Source: Pseudeuparius sepicola
Lineage: Eukaryota > Arthropoda > Insecta > Coleoptera > Anthribidae
NCBI GenBank assembly: GCA_963920635.1
Contig: OY987299.1
Coordinates: forward strand, 20,352,901 to 20,416,900
Reading direction: 5' to 3'
Length of the DNA: 64,000 bases
Of the stretch, positions 46,426 through 58,794 are shown one piece after another; position 1 is the first letter of the stretch, and each line of letters starts with the position of its first letter. The translations under genes and the position numbers were made by a program. Under the pieces are notes generated by a model, which had not been told where the DNA came from, did not search any database, and worked only from the letters and a program-made list of their open reading frames with translations.

Positions 46426-47685
46426 CAGGGTGCCTACTTTTAAGTGTATACAAATCGGTAAAAAATGTATTTTGTGAGATATTTCTAAAAACCTTATTTT
46501 GTTCGAAAGGCCTTCAAAAACCGCTTCTTTTGACATTTCTGCCATTTTCAAAATGCAAATCCCGGGCCGGCTGCGATTTTTTTATACCCCCGATTTTTAC
46601 GAAAACCATTTAGCGATTTTTTTTATTTAATATCTGACCCCCACAGCGGTAATCAGAACACCCGGAAACCCCTATATACCAAATTTCAATAAAAAATATA
46701 AAGGGAGTTCCATTCTGCAGGGTGTCAAAGTTGAGCAAAATAGGAATTTTAAAGGCCAAGTCAAGAGTGCCATGGGATCCTCTCAAAACAGTTGAATGGT
46801 CAATAGGACCACTCAAGGTGTTGTTGTGTAAAGATCCAATACAAAATATACAGAGTGTTCTTATCTGTGCCATCTCAAATTACTGAATTTTTGGAACTTT
46901 ATACTGATCAAAAATCGAGTATATCAAAACCGCTACACACACTATAAACGAACTAAATCTAAAAAATACCGAAGTCTGACAGTCAGTAAGTCCATATCAG
47001 TTAAGGTCGCTGGTGTGCCACAACAGGAAACGCACAGGAAATGTATCATCGTAGACAGTGACTTTGTTGAGTAAGGTCCAATAATTTAAATTGTTTTTAT
47101 TTGTTAGTTGGCATTTTGTAAAGAAATACATTACTTTTGTGTTTATCAATATTTTTTCAATGGTTCCACAGCACTCATGAGTCATGAGTGCTCATGACCC
47201 GTATAAAGTTTCATAAAAATTCAGCATTTTGAGGTGGCACAGATTAGAACATTCTGTATATTTTGAATTGGACCTTTGCACACCAACACCTTGAGTAGTC
47301 CTATTAACCATTTAACTGTTTTGAGGGGATTCCATGGCACATTTGACTTGGCAGATGCTTTTAAAATTCCTATTTTGCTCAAATTTGACACCCTGCAGAA
47401 TAGAACTCCCTGTATATTTTTTATTCAAATTTGGTATATAGGGGTTTTTGAGTGTTCTGATTAAGGCTGTGGGGTTAGATTTTAAATAAAAAAAATCGCT
47501 GAATGGTTTTTGTAAAAATCGGGGTATAAAAAAAACGTAACCGTCCCTGGATTTGCATTATGACAAAAGTAAAAACGTCAAAAGAAGCGTTTTTTGAAGA
47601 CCTTTCTAACAAAAAAAGGTTTTTGAAAATATCTCACAAAATACATTTTTTATCGATTTGTGTTCACTTAAAAGTAGACACCCTG
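46426..47685. mobile_element. Foldback element with CAGGGTG ends, 1.26 kb
   Basis: The ends CAGGGTGCCTACTTTTAAGTG and CACTTAAAAGTAGACACCCTG are flanked by TA (46424-46425 and 47686-47687). Arms of about 400 bp share TTTTATACCCCCGATTTTTAC, GGAGTTCCATTCTGCAGG and CAGTTGAATGG-type blocks. The centre (about 46890-47215) holds a 23-bp palindrome, AGCACTCATGA-TCATGAGTGCT, near 47170. No coding region was recognised. A diverged relative is at 16.7-17.3 kb. Confidence 0.85.
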
Positions 47686-47689
47686 TATA

Positions 47690-48280
47690 TTATATATTTT
47701 GTGAAATCGGAAAAAATAATCGTCACACCATGAACCGACAGCGCGCGGCGTTGCTTGACTTCGCTCTACCTAGGGCAAGTATGACGAGGCACGGCGCTTC
47801 CCAACAGAAACTCCAAACTGCTGCCTGTTGTGCAGCCTCCATGAAAAATAGATGGGTAATCAAACCTACTAAAATATTTATACTGACAGATTGCGCTGCT
47901 ATAGGTAACAATTTCGTAATGTGTAAGAAAAGTTAAACAGGCTTTTATTTTCCGGGTTTTGAATATTTGGTCACTTTTGACGGGCGATGTCTACGCGTCT
48001 GACGTTTGATGTTTACATCTCGCCAAGGCCTACTTATTGAAAAAATCGTACAATAATGGGCCACTTTAGTGCCGATTTCTGAGCTTTTAATGACGTTTTT
48101 AAGACACTTCACTGCCGATTTCAAGAAAACGTTGTTTTATTGTTATCTACCAAAATAATAAAGATATTTGGGATGAGGAATTAACTGAATATGTCAATTT
48201 CTATCTCACAGAGGGTGCCGCTCGCGCTGTTTTTGACCTACCTACTCTTCGACCCAAGAGAAAGCGAGAGCGATCCTATA
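47690..48280. other. No gene recognised
   Basis: A 92-codon frame at 47658-47936 crosses a GC-richer patch but has no domain and overlaps the end of the foldback element. Confidence 0.4.
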
Positions 48281-48282
48281 TA

Positions 48283-49099
48283 CAATGTGTCCACGGCAAA
48301 GCGGTATTATAGGTGTATATATGACAATTTTTTTTGCATTACAAACACAATTTTTTGTATTCTGCTCTTGCTTCACCCAAAAATTATTTTTAGTATCTTG
48401 GACTTTAAAAAATTTATAGAGGGCGCTGGTAGCAGCTTAAAAATAAAAATCGCACCAGGCCTTTTCAGTGCGAAATATTGAAACATTTTGTTAGAAAAAC
48501 TTGCTCAAAATTAAAAAATATGACGTATCAAATTACAGAACTAAATATTTTTTTATTTATATATTTTTTTAAATATTATAAATGTAATCATATAATTTAA
48601 ATTTATTTATTCTATCCATGTTCCTCCACCAATAAATTATTCTGACACTTTTATTTTTGTTTCCATGGCATTCTCTTCTTAAAACATTAAAATCACAAAT
48701 GCTATAAATTCAATTAACCTTCAAATCATTCAAAATAGCTACGAAGAATTTAAGAACAGAGTCGAGATGTGTGCTGAAAATGGAGGAACATGGGTAGAAT
48801 AAATAAATTTAAATTATGATTACATTTAATATTTTAAAAAATATATAAATAAAAAAATATTTAGTTCTGTGATTTGATACAACGTCACATTTTTTAATTC
48901 CGAGCAAGTTTTTCTAACAAAATTTTTCAATATTTCTCACAGAAAAGGCACTTTACAGCGCCCTCTATAAATTTTTTAAAGTCCAAGATACTACAAATAG
49001 TTTTGCAAGAGCCGAATACAAAAAATTGGGTTTGTAATGCAAAAAAATTGTTAGGTATATACGAGTACACCATAATACCTCTTTGCCGTGGACACGTTG
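48283..49099. mobile_element. Foldback element, CAATGTGTCC ends
   Basis: The ends CAATGTGTCCACGGCAAAG and its near complement are flanked by TA (48281-48282 and 49100-49101). Arms of about 350 bp include AGAGGGCGCTG and TTTAAAGTCCAAGATACTA. The loop around 48640-48780 contains TTTTTGTTTCCATGGCATTC. No coding region was seen. A partial second copy lies at 51.0-51.67 kb. Confidence 0.82.
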
Positions 49100-49101
49100 T
49101 A

Positions 49102-50619
49102 TGTAGAAATGAACTTTTGTTATTGTATTTAGTGTGGATAATAAATGCATGTAATAGAACCTTCGTGTGATTCGTATCACACTAGAAACGATCCATATAA
49201 CGCAATTTATCGGGGATTAGCCCATTTGGGAGCCATACGTCCGTACCGGGGGAAAGAAACTGCCTGGCAGGGATTTCGAATATCCCAACCCAATGGACGT
49301 TAAAGCTTCGGAACCCTATCGGATTCCGTGACGTACGCAGGTCATTAAATTGCCGTGAGAATTGCAGATTGTGTCGGGTTTCGCCTGTTTTCTCGTTTTC
49401 GCAACGAGTTCTACACGTCCCGCGGGAAAGCTTCGGGTATTTGGAGTAAACATGGCAGGCCTGGAAAAAAGTCAAGGGCCGGGTTTTTTTTGTTAGGAAA
49501 GGTCTGATAAAAATAGCCGGGTTCGCGAAAAAACATGAGATTTCAATGACGCCTCCAGACGAATATATAGCGAGTATCAAGCTGGGGATTTAATAATTTT
49601 GGATAGTAAAATATGAGGAGTAAAATTAGGGTTTAACAAAAATTTTATATTTCGCACATACCGAGACAGATTAGAGCAACTTTTTGGTTTTTGACCTTTT
49701 GCAGAGAAATATTCTTCATTAAAACTTCTGCTTGCAAAATAAATAAGCTCAAAATATGTAGGTAGTATTTAGATGAAATTTCAGATTTGAGGTTCTTTTT
49801 TTAAATTTTTTATTAAAGTGTTTCTCCCCAAAATGATAAATTGCGGTTCTTTCCATTTTCAGACCTTCGCATTTTCTGGCCACCCTGTACAGGGCGGTCA
49901 CACTTACAATGCATACCATTGGGATATTCGTAACGGTAAGATATACAGCGTGGGTCAAATTAGAGAAAAGGTGAGTTTTTGTATGTATTTTCCTGAAAAT
50001 AAATCTAAGATATCATGGGTAGTTCCTGGAATATTGTTGAAAAACTGAAAATATGTGTTTTCTTTCTTCCTTCAAAACTTTTCAATATTTACTGGAAAAT
50101 TTATGAAACCTCACAGTCTTACATTTCTCGATGTGAGCTTTTCCATGAAAATGTCAAAAATTTTCTACACCAACTAGATTCTGAAATATTCATAGCAACT
50201 TTTGCAGGTACCTAAATGAATTCCTAATAATAGTCAAAGCTACAGAAGCAGAAATCGACTAAATTAATGTATGTAACTTAAAGGAAACTAAAATTCCAAA
50301 TACCTACTTGGGTAAAAATATTTGCATGTATGACTATACACAAAATCAGGTCCATTTTGCCGATATTTCCTACCTTTTCCAATTCGTATTTTTTTATCAA
50401 TATACTCGTACAAGCCTATATAGCAAGATTCAATATACTTCCCAGGACACTTCCGGTACAGAAGGGAAATGTTCAGTTTCTTATTTTCTCGTATATCGGA
50501 TTTATTTAAATTTGATGGTGTATCCGATAAAGGAGAGATATCGATACCCAACGCGACGGAACACTTTCACAGTGTTTAGCGAGTCATTCGGACGTAAACT
50601 GCCTCTGTATGGAAATAAA
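49102..50619. other. Noncoding; GC-richer stretch at 49.2-49.45 kb
   Basis: Bases about 49195-49450 are GC-richer, with no domain in the 132-codon minus frame. ACCCTGTACAGGGCGG near 49884 resembles fused ends of CAGGG-type elements. Nothing else was recognised. Confidence 0.35.
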
Positions 50620-51000
50620 GTGGAAATGGAAACGTATAATGCTTTCCTGCTAATTTGGCGCCATTTCGTTTCCACTGCACACGCGGATTTCAAATCTAGA
50701 CTATACAAATCGCAGAATTGGTTAGCGTCTCATGGCAGTAGCACGTTACTAATAAAAAGTTTGAAAAATTTGCAAGAATTATTTTTATGTGAAATTGAAT
50801 GGATATTATCGCGAAACCAACAAATAATTCAAATATACCATAGACGTGCGTCATTTTCGAGAAAAAGGGGTAGAACATACCCGCCCGGACGCAACTGGTG
50901 CGATTAATCTAAGTCTAGTTCTATTGCCTTCAGCCGTTAAGTGTCCTCACTTAACGCTTCAGCGCTCTAATAAACCGCATGAAATTACATATTGTCACCT
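50620..51000 (+). repeat. Duplicated segment, first copy
   Basis: It starts GTGGAAATGGAAACG and ends ATTGTCACCT. About 97% the same as 51667-52049, including its noncoding GC-balanced stretch near the end. A 199-codon frame runs across its start but has no recognisable domain and is probably chance. Confidence 0.88.
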
Positions 51001-51666
51001 ATATACAATGTGTCCACGGCAAAGCGGTATTATAGGTGTATATATGACAAATTATTTTTAGTATCTTGGACTTTAAAAAATTTATAGAGGGCGCTGGTAG
51101 CAGCTTAAAAATAAAAATCGCACCAGGCCTTTTCAGTGCGAATTATTGAAACATTTTGTTAGAAAAACTTGCTCAAAATTAAAAAATATGACTATCAAAT
51201 TACAGAACTAAATATTTTTTTATTTATATATTTTTTTAAATATTATAAACGTAATCATATAATTTAAATTTATTTATTCTATCCATGTTCCTCCACCAAT
51301 AAATTATTCTGACACTTTTATTTTTGTTTCCATGGCATTCTCTTCTTAAAACATTAAAATCACAAATGCTATAAATTCAATTAACCTTCAAGTCATTCAA
51401 AATAGCTACGAAGAATTTAAGAACAGAGTCGAGATGTGTGCTGAAAATGGAGGAACATGGGTAGAATAAATAAATTTAAATTATGATTACATTTAATATT
51501 TTAAAAAATATATAAATAAAAAAATATTTAGTTCTGTGATCTGATACAACGTCACATTTTTTAATTCCGAGCAAGTTTTTCTAACAAAATTTTTCAATAT
51601 TTCTCACAGAAAAGGCACTTTACAGCGCCCTCTATAAATTTTTTAAAGTCCAAGATACTACAAATA
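51001..51666. mobile_element. Partial second copy of the 48.3-kb foldback
   Basis: Nearly identical to 48277-49016, but about 52 nt are missing from the left arm (after TATATATGACA). The right end is lost after CTACAAATAG. The lack of a right terminus argues against ordinary transposition. Confidence 0.85.
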
Positions 51667-52049
51667 GTGGAAATGGAAACGTATAATGCTTTCCTGCTAA
51701 TTTGGCGCCATTTCGTTTCCACTGCACACGCGGATTTCAAATCTAGACTATACAAATCGCAGAATTGGTTAGCGTCTCATGGCCCAGTAGTACGTTACTA
51801 ATAAAAAGTTTGAAAAATTTGCAAAAATTATTTTTATGTGAAATTGAATGGAGATTATCGCGAAACCAACAAATAATTCAAATATACCATAGACGTGCGT
51901 CATTTTCGAGAAAAAGGGGTAGAACATACCCGCCCGGACGCAACTGGTGCGATTAATCTAACTCTAGTTCTATTGCCTTCAGCCGTTAAGTGTCCTCACT
52001 CAACACTTCAGCGCTCTAATAAACCGCATGAAATTACAGATTGTCACCT
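51667..52049 (+). repeat. Duplicated segment, second copy
   Basis: Partner of 50620-51000, differing at a few bases plus a 2-nt insertion in CATGGCCCAGTAG. Unique sequence continues after TTGTCACCT. Confidence 0.88.
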
Positions 52050-52249
52050 TGTGTCGTTTCCAAAATATTCAGGAAAACCTGTTTTTTAAATAAACTTTGA
52101 GATCTTATTTTCGTTTTTGAACCTATGTTCATATCTTGTAATTTCTTATGCTTTATTTAAACTATTGTCCAACATTTCGCCTGCAAAAAACGTATTTTTT
52201 AAAGAAAGTTTTGTTTTTGAACCATCAATTTATCTTTAAAATTAAGATA

Positions 52250-53436
52250 CAGGGTTTCCCAACGAAAACTTGACCCCCACAATTAGAAAACCGAAAATAT
52301 TTGAAAATTCGCCGAGACCCGTCGATTTTTGTTTTTTTTGGGGGAGCTTTTTTTACAGTCAATCCAACTCGATATGTTCATCCCCCTAATCCCTAGCAAC
52401 CCCAACTTTAAAATTTCAAATGGAACTACCCCCCTTGTGGCACATCATTTTAAAGCCCTTTTTATTGCGAATACAGTGATGCGTCGTTTTTAGAAATCTG
52501 TTGAGATTTGACAGAATTATTGCCTTAAAACGGAAAGTTGACCATCCACTGTACGCCTAGTAATTTCTTACACAAATGCTCGCCACTAATAAGTTTTTTA
52601 TCTACTACACATGACCAAATTACCTAGTTTTTATTGACGTGTCGATCAGTTTACAAAAAAGTCAGAAATGAGAAAGCTGATGCATAACAAAAAAGTTCAC
52701 ACGAATTCAAACTTATATCTTTTTAAAATAACAAAAAGTAAACGTGTTTTTGAAATGGTTTATTCTATCGCGGAAAGAGAAGAAATGGTTGCAATTTGTT
52801 ATCGAAATCAAGATTACGCTAAAGCTACAGCACGAATTTGCAACAATTTGCAATAATTTCTACCCTTTCCGGGATAGAATAAACCATTTCGAAAATACGT
52901 TTCCACTTTCAATAGCAGGCTGAAACTAACGGATTTCGTGGTTACAAGCAAAAAAACGGAACTTGTTTTGTGACAGTGACTTTTTGTTACATATTTTAAA
53001 AAGATATAAGGTATGAATTCGAATGAACTTTTTGTGTTTTGCTTCAGCTATTTTATTTGTGACTTTTTGGTAAACTGATCGACACGTCAATAAAAAGTAG
53101 GTAATTTGGTCGTGTGTAGTAGACAAAAAACTTATTAGCGGCGGGCATTTGTGTAGAAATTACTACGAGTATATACAGTGGATTGTCAACTTTCCGTTTT
53201 TACCAATAATTCTGTCAAATCTCAACAAGGGGGGGTAGTTCTAATTAAAATTTTAAAGTTGGGGTTGCTAGGGATTAGGGGGATCAACATATCGGGTTGG
53301 TTTAACTGTCAAAAAAGCTCCCCCCAAGAACAAAAATCGACGGGTCTCGGGTCTCTTCAAATATTTTTCGGTTTTATAATTTTTTTTGGGGGGGGGGGGG
53401 TCAAGTTTTCGTTGGGAAACCCCCCGGGAAACCCTG
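52250..53436. mobile_element. Foldback element with CAGGGTTTCCC ends
   Basis: TA flanks are at 52248-52249 and 53437-53438. Arms of about 500 bp share AACGAAAACTTGACCCCC, CTAATCCCTAGCAACCCC and AACTGATCGACACGTCAATAA blocks. A short transposase-like fragment lies at the centre. A G-run of 13 at 53388-53400 may vary in length. Confidence 0.82.
52755..52853 (+). pseudogene. Possible mariner-type HTH fragment
   Basis: MVYSIAEREEMVAICYRNQD and then YAKATARICNN resemble the start of insect mariner-like transposases (the MVYS-xxE-R-xxIV helix-turn-helix sometimes labelled DUF4817). The right arm starts inside it, so it is only about 33 codons. The resemblance is moderate. Confidence 0.45.
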
Positions 53437-53509
53437 TATAAAGTTTCTCGTTAGAAGAAAAAAGAACAACTTTGCAATATTTCAACAGTATCTCAACCGC
53501 ATTCCCATT

Positions 53510-53740
53510 GGACAACCAAAACACCCCATCCGCCTCCCTTATCTGTACCCTACGCGACGTGGGCCCTCTTTTTGGAGCGCCTCTACGGCTGCAAGTCCAC
53601 ATTCATCCCTTACCCCATCTCGTCCCGGAGTCGTATCCCCTTATCTCCGAATTGGTCGGGCTATTCAATCACCGAGTTTCATTTTGGAGGGCGACCTACC
53701 GGAGTGAATTATATGGATTGGATAATAAAGGTGTGGGGGC
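53510..53740 (+). repeat. GC-richer repeat family, copy A
   Basis: Shared blocks in order with copies B and C: AACACCCCAT, CCCTTATCTG, CCCTCTTTTTGGAGCGCCTC, CTGCAAGTCCACATTCATC, CTATTCAATCACCG, TTTCATTTTGGAGG, and GAATTATATGGATTGG. No stable protein frame is kept between copies. Class unknown. Confidence 0.75.
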
Positions 53741-54985
53741 CGACTGAAACGGAGAGGTGTCCTGTGGGGCTTTCGAAGCCAGTGTTTCTTTAATCTACCC
53801 TAGGAAGTAGGAGCAGTGCGTTGCTTTCTCAAACGAACTAAATTACTTTAACTCAAACAATTTGTTCGGTAATTCAGGAAGTATCTGGTCTTTGACTGTG
53901 GTGCATTGTGGAACACCCCGAGGGTATGGAGTAAATTTCGTACGGATCTTTTGGTATTCGGAAAATATATTTCTTTCACGACTATCGAAAAAACAACTTT
54001 TAATACATTCGCAAACTGCGACAAACAATGGACTAGTATGATTAAATTTTAAAAATTAATTTGATGATTGCAATGGAGAACTACAATCATCTAGTTCCCT
54101 AAAAGTCCCTTGTCCAAGATAAGTATCCAAAATCTTAAAAATTTGAGCTTTGGGATTATAATTCGTAAAACTAACGAAAGGTATTATCGATAATAGGCAC
54201 ACCACTTGTTATGTTACCCCTGAAAATATATTTTTCATTTAGTTTCAGATAGTATGGAGTGGAGTTTTGAAAAAGCTTATTCCCAATCTTCCTATTATGG
54301 TGACAATAGATGTGTTGCACTGATTATATAAACAATTTCACCAGAAAATAGAACAGTGAATGTACAAGGGTGGGTAAATTGATATACTTTTAATATTATA
54401 CTAGGTAGTAAATATTCGTGCTTACAAGTTATATAAATTCAATAGACACTTGCCATGATACTAAGTATCATGAATATTTGATCTATCTCTTTATGTATTT
54501 GTCCTAATCATTATGTTTTTCCTCGATAAATTTTTGGTTTTTAAAATGATTCAAATCGAAGGCGAATACGTGGACCTCTTAAAAAATTTCCCCAATTTAT
54601 TGTGTCTTCTTCAAGCCGGGTAGGAAAGAAATACACTGAAACAAAACTATAGCTTGGTATTTAAATAAGTACTTACATTAAAAGGTAGGTAGTTATTTCG
54701 CATTCACTATTCATTATTGGCTTGATACAGCAAACAGCACAAAAAACAGAACACGAATCAATATCATCTTCAGCAGAGGAATCTGGGAAGTATCTGGTAT
54801 CTAAATATATCAACCAGATTTTATACCTATAATAGACTTTTCTTTGTTTCGTACGAACATTGTAAATATTACATATAGGTTTATTATTTTGGTAAGCAGA
54901 TAAATAAGGTCATTTTTGTTTTAATAAATATAGATAATAATAAAAGACTTTTTATAACGTTAAAACTAAAATCACAAAATAATAG
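53741..54985. other. No gene recognised
   Basis: AT-rich sequence with short frames lacking domains. Confidence 0.45.
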
Positions 54986-54989
54986 TATA

Positions 54990-55115
54990 TTTCATTACGA
55001 GTCTGGAAATAAGGATTTTTCCGTGCGCGCGTGACAAATTCCCGTGTGAGGCGCAGCCGAACACGAGAAGTCATGCAAGCACGGAAAAATATATTTCTGG
55101 ACGTGTAATGAACGA
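54990..55115. repeat. Palindromic repeat, possible transposon end
   Basis: TTCATTACGAGTCTGGAAATA to TTTTTCCGTGC pairs with GCACGGAAAAATATATTTC to GTGTAATGAA, with GAGGCGCAGCCGA in the centre. A related hairpin, GCGCACGGAAA with TTTCCGTGCGC, lies at 55476-55513. The two could bound a decayed element. Confidence 0.55.
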
Positions 55116-56140
55116 TATTTTTTTATTATACTTCTTTGAAAACGGAAACTTAAAACATTTTATCGGCATATTATATTAAATTTAATTGACAAAAAAATAA
55201 ACAATTCAGACAATATAGTGTTTGGTATGTATGATGCGTTTCCATGGTTACTCTTAAATTATTTCAAAGGTGCTTTGTTGTAAATTACGTATTGTCAGAT
55301 AAGGTGATTAAAACGTCAAAAATATTACAGAAATGTATCTAAATATTGAAACACTTACGAATTAAAATACAAAATAGGTACATGTTAAATATCAGAGAGC
55401 ATATAGTTTCTTAAAGCTAGTTTACTTTGCTGTATATTTCTATTTTAAAGCCATATATTCGGTATTTTTATTCAGCGCACGGAAAGTTTCTCCATGCGCT
55501 GTTTCCGTGCGCTAGCCCGAAAAACCCCATCTTTCATTATTGCTAGAACAGATGAAAATAAGGTGTTTTCAAAGAAATATAATAAAAAAAATTATTTCAG
55601 TCTGAACTGTTTGAAGTATACCAAGGACAGGTAGTTAGGTTGGATTTGTAAAAATCGACAATTCACAAATAATAACTAGGAAGATTGTGTGAACTTAGCT
55701 ACAGCTACTTAGCACATCGATTGAATCTAGCGCCATCTTTTGAGAGCAAAAGGAGCAATACCTTAAAATTTTGGACTATTTTTTATTTAAAAACTAAGAG
55801 GAACTGGCAAAAACGAAATATTCCAGAGGAGTCTACTAAACTTCTATTATCCGCCTGCGAGCAGTTTTCTATATGACCAGACCAGCCCATTGAACCTATC
55901 ACCCGCTAGGGATTGAAAGTTCGCCGAAAGTGCGTAGTTATGACCGCATAACCAGACATAACCAGACACCACGGGATAACACGGTTTTATTTTGCTTCTA
56001 CATTAGCGGGTCGGAGGGAAGAAAACGAGGTTAATTTGTTTACATTGGCATTTCTTAAACTCAGTCTCTCGTATTTTGTAATGCATAATAGTTTTTTTTA
56101 TAGACTTATATTTACAAAATAACCTAAATCGTATGAAAAA
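55116..56140. other. No gene recognised
   Basis: Apart from the hairpin at 55476-55513, nothing was identified. A 63-codon frame at 55685 has no domain. Confidence 0.45.
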
Positions 56141-56250
56141 ACTGGAAATCTTGAATGTTCCAACAATAACATCTTTCTAAAATCATGAAACAAAACAAGT
56201 TGCCTTTGGTAATGTATCAATTTCAATATATCGTTGGTTGCCGGAATGGC
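56141..56250 (+). repeat. Dispersed repeat also at 23.1 kb
   Basis: Partner of 23126-23230, with TTGAATGTTCCAACAATAAC and ATATATCGTTGG blocks. Confidence 0.65.
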
Positions 56251-56617
56251 GTCAAAAATACGAACAAATATGTAGGTACAGAATATTTATAGAGTGGCGC
56301 AGTGTAATAGAATAGATGTAAGCGCATACTATACTTAATAGTTCTTATTCACATATACAATAAACAAACGTTAGATATATCTAATAGGCGTGGAAAAAGC
56401 ATAATAGTATTCAACTCGCGAGTTGTGGTCATTCCCCATCCAAATTTTCATTGTTAGACAACGAAAAATTCAAGTAAGTAATTAAAATTAAAAAGAAATT
56501 GTTGCCAAATTGAAACAACATTTTGCAACATATACCTGAAAAATCTTGTGAAATATTTAAATTAAATTCTCAGACCTAATGTTTGACTATATTATATTTG
56601 ACGTAAAAAACCTTCTA
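56251..56617. other. AT-rich spacer, nothing recognised
   Basis: No coding or repeat signal. Confidence 0.45.
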
Positions 56618-56835
56618 ACCCCCAAAACCCCATTTACGGTCTCTTATCTGACCCAGCCCCAGCTGCTCTCCTTTTTAGAGAACTTCCTCGACTGTAAGAA
56701 GTATTCATCTTTCATCGTAGCAACCGGCAAAGTGTCTGATATCATTATACCTACTCGAGGCTGCCAATCGGGAAGCCATTCAATCGGGGTGTTTTATTTT
56801 GGAGGCCGTTCTATCGGGTAGACTATCATGTGAAT
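56618..56835 (+). repeat. GC-richer repeat family, copy B
   Basis: Blocks: CAAAACCCCATTTACGG, CTCTTATCTG, CTCCTTTTTAGAG, ACTTCCTCGACTGTAAG, GAAGCCATTCAATCGGGG, TTTTATTTTGGAGG. It is the most diverged of the three copies in the middle part. Confidence 0.72.
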
Positions 56836-57094
56836 TACGATTGTTACGTTTCTGCCTGACGTTATTTGTAACTCGTAAATTCGGTTTCATCGGAGCTGTA
56901 AGACATCTTCGCATGAATATACATAAATTACAAGAACTCATACTTTGTTGAAATGCCAGCTACGGGAAATAGGATATTTTGCTTGTAAACTTTCAAGGAG
57001 TTACCAGATATTATAGTGTTTTGTAATACTAGCTGTACACAAGTTTTCGCTAATGTGTGTCGAATAATATTTAAGGTACCTCGTAATGATCTTT
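56836..57094. other. AT-rich spacer, nothing recognised
   Basis: No feature was identified. Confidence 0.4.
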
Positions 57095-57174
57095 TTTAAC
57101 AGACTTCAAAAAAGGAGGAAGTTGTATTTTTTTTATTTTTTTATGTTTGTTACCTCAGAACTCCGTCATTTATA

Positions 57175-57675
57175 AACCGATTTGGACAATTCTTTTTTTA
57201 TTTGAAAGGGAATACCTACAGAATGGTCCCATTTAAATTTGAAGAAAAAATTCCACCCCTAAGGGTGGACAAATAGGGGATGTAATTTCATATTGGACCG
57301 CTTTCGATGATTCTCATTTTATTAGAAAGGGATTACTTTAGGAGTGGCCCCATTTAAATTTGAAGAAAAAAATCCACCCGTAAGGGTGGAAAATGAGGGA
57401 TGAAATTTCATCTTGGACCGATTTCGATGATTCTTCCTTTATTGGAAAGGAGGTGCCTTAGGTGTGGTCCCATTTAAATTTAAAGAAAAAATTCCACCCC
57501 TAAGGGTAGATAAATAGGGGATGGAAGTTCATATTGGACCGATTTGGATGATTCTTATTTTATTAGAAAGGGGTTACCTTAGGGGTGGTCACATTTAAAT
57601 CTGAAGAGAAATTAAATTTGAAGAGAAAAATTTCAATCCTAAGGGTGGACAAATAGGGGATGGAATTTAATATTG
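57175..57675. repeat. Minisatellite, four units of about 119 bp
   Basis: Units begin near 57175, 57293, 57413 and 57534 with a GGACCGATTTCGATGATTC pattern and contain CCCATTTAAATTTGAAG and CCCTAAGGGTGGA. The fourth has an extra 20-nt internal repeat. The lead-in GACTTCAAAAAAGGAGGAAG (57104-57123) resembles a widespread insect repeat known to me from moth sequences. Confidence 0.88.
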
Positions 57676-57734
57676 TACCGATTCCGATAATAATTCTTAA
57701 TAATTCACTAAAAAAATAAGAAATAAAAAATTAA

Positions 57735-58130
57735 AACAGACTTCAAAAATTTGTCCGTATGCACACTCCACTAAAAATTAAAAAAAATAATAACAAAAAA
57801 TAACACCGACTTCGCAAATTTGCCCGAATGCACATTTCAACTAAAATTTTAGAAATATTTTTCTTTTTCTAAATTGAGTTATTTTTGGAGTCGGTGACAG
57901 TAAGTTATGATGTATGTAGGATATGATGTATTCATATCTAAATAGATTTAAATTCCTTGCCTTGACTGTCACCAAATCCAAAGATAACTCAACTTAGAAA
58001 GAGAAAAATATTTCTAAAATTTTAGTTGAAAAATGTGCATACGGGCAAATTTGTGAAGACGGTGTTATTTTTTGTTAATTGTTTTATTAATTTTTAGTGG
58101 AGTGTGCATACGGGCAAAGAAAATACTACT
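57735..58130. repeat. Inverted repeat attached to the minisatellite
   Basis: Arms about 57735-57905 and 57955-58125 share GTATGCACACTCCACTAAAAA, AACACCGACTTC and TTAGAAATATTTTTC with their complements, around a loop of about 50 bases. With the minisatellite it probably forms one composite element. Confidence 0.75.
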
Positions 58131-58790
58131 ACTATTTTCTTTGATAAGGGCAAATTTTTGAAGTAGGTGTTAATTTTTTTGTTAAAATTTTTTTTAGTGA
58201 CATTACGTGCAAAACCTTAAAATTTTGAATTTTATTTTATTTGAGAACTGCGACGAATTTAACTAAATCGACTTAACAATAAGTGTGAAAGACAAAAAAC
58301 TTTAAACTTGGTATTTGAGCTTCTGGGGACCAGCCCTGCTTGATTATAAAGTAATTTGTAACATTATTCTAATTAAAATAAAATCACGTATCTATTGGAA
58401 ATTTTGATTTGATTGTGTTTTAAATTTTTTTGCAGAAAAAAAAGTACCTGGTCCTAGGCTTTTGCAAAGTTTCCTTAATAACATTTTGACGTGGAAGCTA
58501 TAGAAAAGGCATTATTCTAAAAAAAGAATAGAGCCAAAAAATCAAAGTAGGCCCAGATTTTTGAAATTTTGAAAATCCCATATTATGCGTTTACGACTCA
58601 TACAAAATCTAAAATATACTAGATGCAACCCTTGTGGATGGATGAAGCAAATTGGACGATGCGATTATGTGCAGCAAGACATGAAATGAAGCAATGATCC
58701 TGACCCTCTAATAAACTAGACTTTCAAAGTCTGCTAACTACTCCTAATTCCCCTCCAAGTCTTTGTTCGTTACCTGTACTGATAAAGACA
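58131..58790. other. No gene recognised
   Basis: AT-rich sequence; only short frames. Confidence 0.45.
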
Positions 58791-58794
58791 GATG

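Noticed and set aside
50308..50907. 199-codon plus-strand ORF as a host gene
   Set aside because: No domain, low-complexity aromatic-rich start, it overlaps a segment duplicated without frame conservation, and a minus frame overlaps it.
53388..53400. G-run as a G-quadruplex signal
   Set aside because: It is a single homopolymer that may be a sequencing artefact. It is not four spaced G-tracts and its counterpart in the other arm is much shorter.
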